From assembly GCA_026002265.1 (NCBI GenBank), contig BOBG01000082.1, positions 1-8,957 of the forward strand: 8,957 bases of DNA, given 5' to 3'. Source of the DNA: Spirochaetia bacterium. GTDB taxonomy: Bacteria; Spirochaetota; Spirochaetia; Treponematales; Breznakiellaceae. The notes beneath the pieces were generated by a model that was given only the letters and a program-made list of their open reading frames with translations, was not told the DNA's origin and did not search any database. A program made the translations under genes and the position numbers. Positions 5,904 through 8,957 of this stretch are shown one piece after another; the stretch's first letter is position 1; each line of letters opens with the position of its first letter.

Positions 5904-5933
5904 TCCTCCCGGTTTTGCTGGGAGGATTTTTTT
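5904..5933 (+). terminator. Rho-independent terminator of ssb
   Basis: TCCTCCC (5904-5910) pairs with GGGAGGA (5920-5926) across a 9-nt loop and is followed directly by seven T (5927-5933). It starts 8 nt after the ssb stop. Confidence 0.92.
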
Positions 5934-5936
5934 GTA

Positions 5937-5965
5937 TCGACATAATTCAATTTAAACCATATAAT
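5937..5965 (+). promoter_or_regulatory. Promoter of the Gfo/Idh - GH4 operon
   Basis: TCGACA (5937-5942, 5 of 6) and a perfect TATAAT (5960-5965) are spaced by 17 nt. It lies just after the ssb terminator and 30 nt before the first gene, so the operon is transcribed independently of ssb. No obvious operator palindrome overlaps it. Confidence 0.75.
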
Positions 5966-5995
5966 AAAGAAATTTTTTAGTAATAAGGGGAGTGT

Positions 5996-6970
5996 ATGAA
6001 TTGGGCTTTAGTCGGAACAGGCGGCATCACCAACAATTTTCTCACCGGACTCCGTGCGGTTGCTGATGCCAATATTGTCGCTGTTGTCTCACGGGCTGAA
6101 GAATCTGCCCGGCAATTTTCTGTAACACACAATATTGAAAAGAGTTATACTGACTACGATCAGATGCTTGAGGATCCGGCCATTGATATAATTTATCTTG
6201 GGACTCCGCACACTACTCACAAAGACTATGCGATTCGGGCATTTTCCGCAAAAAAAGCTGTGCTGTGTGAAAAACCGGCCGCAATAAACGCACACGATCT
6301 CGAAGAAATGATCGCAACTGCCCGGAAAAACCATGTATTTTTTATGGAAGCAATGTGGACCCGGTTTGTTCCTCCGCTCTGCAAAGTCCGTGAGTGGCTC
6401 CGGTATGGACTTATCGGTGAAATAAAAATGGTGGAGGCCAATTTTGGATTCTCTGTGCCATGGAAACCGGCCGAACGATGGCTCAATCCAGCCCTAGGCG
6501 GCGGGGCATTATTGGATGCCGGAGTATACCCTATCTCATTAGCTTCAATGATATTCGGCGGGAAAAAACCGGAAAAAATTGTATCCATTCTGAACATAGG
6601 AAAAACCGGTGTTGACGAAGAAGTATCTGCCGTACTTTCTTACAATGGCCGGATTGCAAATATTAGTACTGCGCTCTGTACTAAAATGGTCAATGACGCA
6701 TATATTTACGGAACAAATGGTTATATTCATCTGCCGGATTTTGTGTTTTCACACCATGCATCTCTTTTTACTGATGGTAAATATCACTACAATTATGAAC
6801 CGGAATTTATTTCAAACGGTTATAATTACGAGGCTGAAGAAGTCATCTCATGCATCCGTGCCGGAAAAATCGAAAGCGACATTATGCCTCTTGACGAATC
6901 CCTCGCTATTGCCCACACGTTAGATACGATCCGGTTTCAAAATAATTTTAAATATCCGGGTGAAAAATAA
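5996..6970 (+). CDS. Gfo/Idh/MocA family NAD(P)-dependent oxidoreductase
   Basis: This 324-residue protein has an N-terminal Rossmann fold with the nucleotide motif ALVGTGGI (4-11) and EKPAA with the catalytic lysine Lys93, followed by EAMWTRFVPP (118-127). The C-terminal alpha/beta substrate domain carries GGGALLDAGVYP (168-179), typical of the dihydrodiol-dehydrogenase / sugar-dehydrogenase branch. Members oxidise or reduce a hydroxyl of a sugar or cyclitol; the substrate cannot be read from sequence. The start ATG has AGGGGAG 3 nt upstream. The GH4 gene starts 10 nt after its stop, and the GH4 Shine-Dalgarno overlaps this stop codon, so the two are surely co-transcribed. The context suggests a sugar or sugar acid released by the glycosidase; that is inference. 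It is cytoplasmic, with no signal peptide. Confidence 0.9.
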   Translation: MNWALVGTGGITNNFLTGLRAVADANIVAVVSRAEESARQFSVTHNIEKSYTDYDQMLEDPAIDIIYLGTPHTTHKDYAIRAFSAKKAVLCEKPAAINAHDLEEMIATARKNHVFFMEAMWTRFVPPLCKVREWLRYGLIGEIKMVEANFGFSVPWKPAERWLNPALGGGALLDAGVYPISLASMIFGGKKPEKIVSILNIGKTGVDEEVSAVLSYNGRIANISTALCTKMVNDAYIYGTNGYIHLPDFVFSHHASLFTDGKYHYNYEPEFISNGYNYEAEEVISCIRAGKIESDIMPLDESLAIAHTLDTIRFQNNFKYPGEK

Positions 6971-6974
6971 GGAG
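6969..6974 (+). promoter_or_regulatory. Shine-Dalgarno that fixes the GH4 start
   Basis: AAGGAG overlaps the TAA of the upstream gene and lies 6 nt before ATG at 6981. The longer reading from GTG at 6960 has no such site and would overlap the upstream gene. Confidence 0.8.
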
Positions 6975-6980
6975 AAATTT

Positions 6981-8390
6981 ATGGATCTTAAAATCTGTTA
7001 TATCGGCGGCGGATCCCGAAATTGGGCGTGGGTACTGCTCCAAGATTTATGCTTTGAAAAAGATATCCGGGGAACGGTATCTTTATACGATATTGACAAT
7101 AAATCCGCACAGGATAACGAAATAATTGGCAATACACTAATGCAGAAGCACAATCCGGGACAATGGACATTTAAAGCCGAGCCTTCACTGGAAAAAGCTC
7201 TGACCGGAAGCAATTTTGTATTTATTTCCATTTTACCCGGCGATTTTGAAGAGATGGCTGTTGATGTGCATACACCGGAAAAATATGGAATTTATCAGTC
7301 GGTCGGCGATACGGTCGGTCCCGGCGGTATTATCCGAGCGCTCCGCACCATTCCGCAGTTTCAAGTTATTGCACAAGCAATTAAAAAGTGGGCGCCGCGC
7401 GCATGGGTGATCAATTATACGAATCCAATGACGATTTGTACCCGGATTTTGTATAAAGAATTTCCGGAAATTAAAGCTTTCGGCTGCTGCCATGAAGTAT
7501 TTAATACACAAAAATTACTCGTTACAGTGCTTGAAGAAAGCAAAAAGATTCCGTCTGGAACTGTCCAGCGCGAGGACATCAGTACCCAGGTTGTAGGCAT
7601 TAACCATTTTACATGGATAAATAAAGCGTCCTATAAAAATATTGACCTATTTCCTCTGTATGCTGATTTTGTCGAGCATTACCATGAAACCGGTTTTGAA
7701 AAAAGAGGAAAAACAGCAGAGGGAATAACGAGTTTCGGATCCGGCGATCATTTTGATTGGAAAACTGATTATTTTGCATCTGCTGACCGTGTAAAAATGG
7801 ATCTGTTTAAACGATATGGGCTTATCGCAGCTGCCGGTGATCGTCACTTGGCGGAATTCTGTCCGCACAGTTGGTATTTAAAGGATCCAGAACAGGTAAA
7901 AAGCTGGAAATTTTCTCTCACGCCGGTTTCGTGGCGTATTTCTAACCGGGAAATGCTTCGGGAAAAATCAAAAGCCTACCGGGAAGGAACTGAAATGCTC
8001 AACCCGACTCAATCAGGCGAAGAAGGAATTACGATTCTTAAAGCTTTATTGGGATTGGGAAATATTGTGACTAATGTCAACCTTCCGAACCGCGGGCAGA
8101 TGCCGGATCTTCCGGCTGATGTGGTGATTGAAACGAATGCCTTTTTTTCAAAAAACAGTATTCAACCGCTTGTTTCACCTGAACTCCCTGTGGATATTAA
8201 CGCACTTGTTATACCTCATGTACTTTCTCAGGAAGGAATTGTTGAAGCAACTATGGAACGGGATATAGAAAAAGCATTCCGGGTTTTTTCCCATGATCTT
8301 TCGATTCAAACACTTTCCCTCAGCGATGCCCGGAATCTTTTTAATGAAATGACTCAAAAAACATTAAAAATCTCATGGAATAATCGTTAG
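6981..8390 (+). CDS. Glycoside hydrolase family 4, probable alpha-galacturonidase
   Basis: GH4 enzymes cleave glycosides by an unusual NAD+- and Mn2+-dependent oxidation-elimination route. The 469-residue protein is full length, with a Rossmann NAD motif YIGGGSRNWAW (7-17), SLYDID (34-39), GDTVGPGGI (109-117), NYTNP (145-149), FGCCHEVF (167-174), GINHF (206-210) and RHLAEFCP (288-295). Metal ligands align with Cys170 and His209. The subgroup signature is Cys170-His171-Glu172-Val173: CHEV is the motif described for alpha-galacturonidases (the B. subtilis LplD type), as opposed to CHSV in alpha-glucosidases/galactosidases or CNIP and CDMP in phospho-glycosidases. The enzyme has no signal peptide, so it would act on imported oligogalacturonides. 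The start is ATG at 6981 behind AAGGAG. It is the second gene of a two-gene operon. A mobile-element end lies within 7 nt of the stop, yet the C-terminus looks intact. Confidence 0.92.
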   Translation: MDLKICYIGGGSRNWAWVLLQDLCFEKDIRGTVSLYDIDNKSAQDNEIIGNTLMQKHNPGQWTFKAEPSLEKALTGSNFVFISILPGDFEEMAVDVHTPEKYGIYQSVGDTVGPGGIIRALRTIPQFQVIAQAIKKWAPRAWVINYTNPMTICTRILYKEFPEIKAFGCCHEVFNTQKLLVTVLEESKKIPSGTVQREDISTQVVGINHFTWINKASYKNIDLFPLYADFVEHYHETGFEKRGKTAEGITSFGSGDHFDWKTDYFASADRVKMDLFKRYGLIAAAGDRHLAEFCPHSWYLKDPEQVKSWKFSLTPVSWRISNREMLREKSKAYREGTEMLNPTQSGEEGITILKALLGLGNIVTNVNLPNRGQMPDLPADVVIETNAFFSKNSIQPLVSPELPVDINALVIPHVLSQEGIVEATMERDIEKAFRVFSHDLSIQTLSLSDARNLFNEMTQKTLKISWNNR

Positions 8391-8396
8391 AAAGCA

Positions 8397-8424
8397 GTGA
8401 GCTACTCTATGCTTTAGCATAGAG
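8397..8424 (-). repeat. IS200/IS605-type right-end hairpin
   Basis: On the minus strand the sequence reads AAGCTCTATGCTAAAGC then ATAGAGTAGCTCAC. The stem CTCTATGC/GCATAGAG (8405-8412 with 8417-8424) has a 4-nt loop and is followed by TAGCTCAC. This AAGC-hairpin-TAGTTCAC layout is what is seen at the right end of many tnpB-bearing IS605-group elements. Cleavage would fall near 8397. On the plus strand the same hairpin is followed by CTTCTGTTTTT, so it may also terminate the GH4 operon. Confidence 0.55.
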
Positions 8425-8457
8425 CTTCTGTTTTTCACCATCAAAACGATACTAAAC

Positions 8458-8943
8458 TTAGTCTTGCAAAGTATTACTCTGCATGACCAGCGGTTTTTCT
8501 CTCGGCGGTGGCTTGCCCCAAGCACACGGTGCCTTTATGCCGGCACCCAGCCTCTTCACATTCTTTGCAGCATGAACATCTCTATCTTCTTCATACCCAC
8601 ACTCCGGACAATGAAATACCCGGTCAGCTAATGTCAGCTCCTTATGCAGATTTCCGCATCCCGGACATTCTTTCGTTGTCGGCAGCCTCCGGCTTATCAT
8701 CACCGCCCTGCCGGTTCCAATCAATTCCTGTAACCGGGCTTTTATCCTGCCTAAATAACTATGCTGTATCTTTATCGCAAATCCTCGGTTAAACTTTTTC
8801 CACCCGGCTATCATTTCATCTTGAAAATAAATCACATCATACCTTTTCAATAGATATGCCAATAATTTATTCGTATTATCCGCTTTCTTGTTCGAGAGAT
8901 GTTCATACTCTTTTACAACTTCCTGAATTGCTGATAGATTATA
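8458..8943 (-). pseudogene. tnpB: TnpB RNA-guided nuclease, C-terminal remnant
   Basis: TnpB proteins of IS200/IS605 elements are RuvC-type nucleases guided by an RNA from the element's right end. The readable frame gives about 161 residues: a helical segment, YDVIYFQDE holding the RuvC-II glutamate, then the TnpB-type zinc ribbon CPGC and CPEC, and DRDVHAAKNV with the RuvC-III aspartate, followed by a Pro/Lys-rich tail. The roughly 200-250 N-terminal residues, including RuvC-I, are missing. Upstream of 8943 the frame hits TAA (8946..8944), and the other two minus frames also have stops within the last 20 nt of the window. No ATG opens the frame; a TTG at 8862 could only yield a fragment. It is therefore inactive as read here, unless an upstream frameshift or sequencing error hides the rest. 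Confidence 0.8.
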
Positions 8944-8957
8944 TTAAAGAATTATAT

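Larger units (their letters stand above)
8397..8957 (-). mobile_element. Remnant of an IS200/IS605-family (tnpB-type) element
   Basis: The right end is the hairpin at 8397-8424; inward lies a 5'-degraded tnpB. No tnpA and no left end are seen before the window stops, so the full extent is unknown. The element lies directly behind the GH4 stop codon, within 6 nt, and does not damage that gene. Confidence 0.6.

Noticed and set aside
8862..8862. TTG at 8862 as a genuine tnpB start
   Set aside because: The TnpB-like helix continues upstream of it in the same frame to 8943, so this codon is internal to a degraded gene.

Overview
The window most likely comes from a spirochaete of the Treponema lineage. 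The main evidence is the single-strand-binding protein, whose start (MNNLNSILIEGN) and GRLKQDRW core look spirochaetal. The tetranucleotide CCGG is very frequent throughout, about 150 copies by hand count, and sits in genes and spacers alike. All assignments are made by eye from sequence motifs; no database was searched.

Layout, left to right. Positions 1-240 hold the promoter and first codons of a leftward gene that leaves the window, a short interspersed-repeat-like sequence, and a hairpin that probably terminates the next gene. At 241-1122 (minus) is a short FMN-dependent alpha-hydroxy-acid dehydrogenase-like protein with an altered active-site motif. At 1135-1655 there is a gene-poor spacer dominated by three near-identical 91-nt repeats. 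priA (1656-3611, plus) follows and encodes a compact replication-restart helicase. kptA (3604-4170, minus) encodes an RNA 2'-phosphotransferase; its stop overlaps that of priA tail to tail. A possible 36-codon ORF lies just upstream of kptA. At 4312-5307 (minus) is a membrane-anchored M23 peptidase, and ssb (5515-5895, plus) is divergent from it.

The region from 5937 to 8390 is a two-gene plus-strand operon with a good sigma-70-type promoter: a Gfo/Idh/MocA oxidoreductase, then 10 nt later a GH4 glycosidase. The GH4 protein carries the CHEV signature of alpha-galacturonidases, so the pair probably handles alpha-linked galacturonate or a related sugar from pectin-type polymers. Seven bases or fewer past the GH4 stop lies the right end of an IS200/IS605-type element, with a 5'-degraded tnpB that runs to the window's right edge.

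The left part is genome maintenance and cell wall (PriA, SSB, KptA, M23); the right part is sugar catabolism with a mobile-element scar. No complete new system is proven. The best leads are the repeat cluster in front of priA, the atypical FMN enzyme, the kptA-linked small ORF, and the TnpB remnant with its adjoining guide position.
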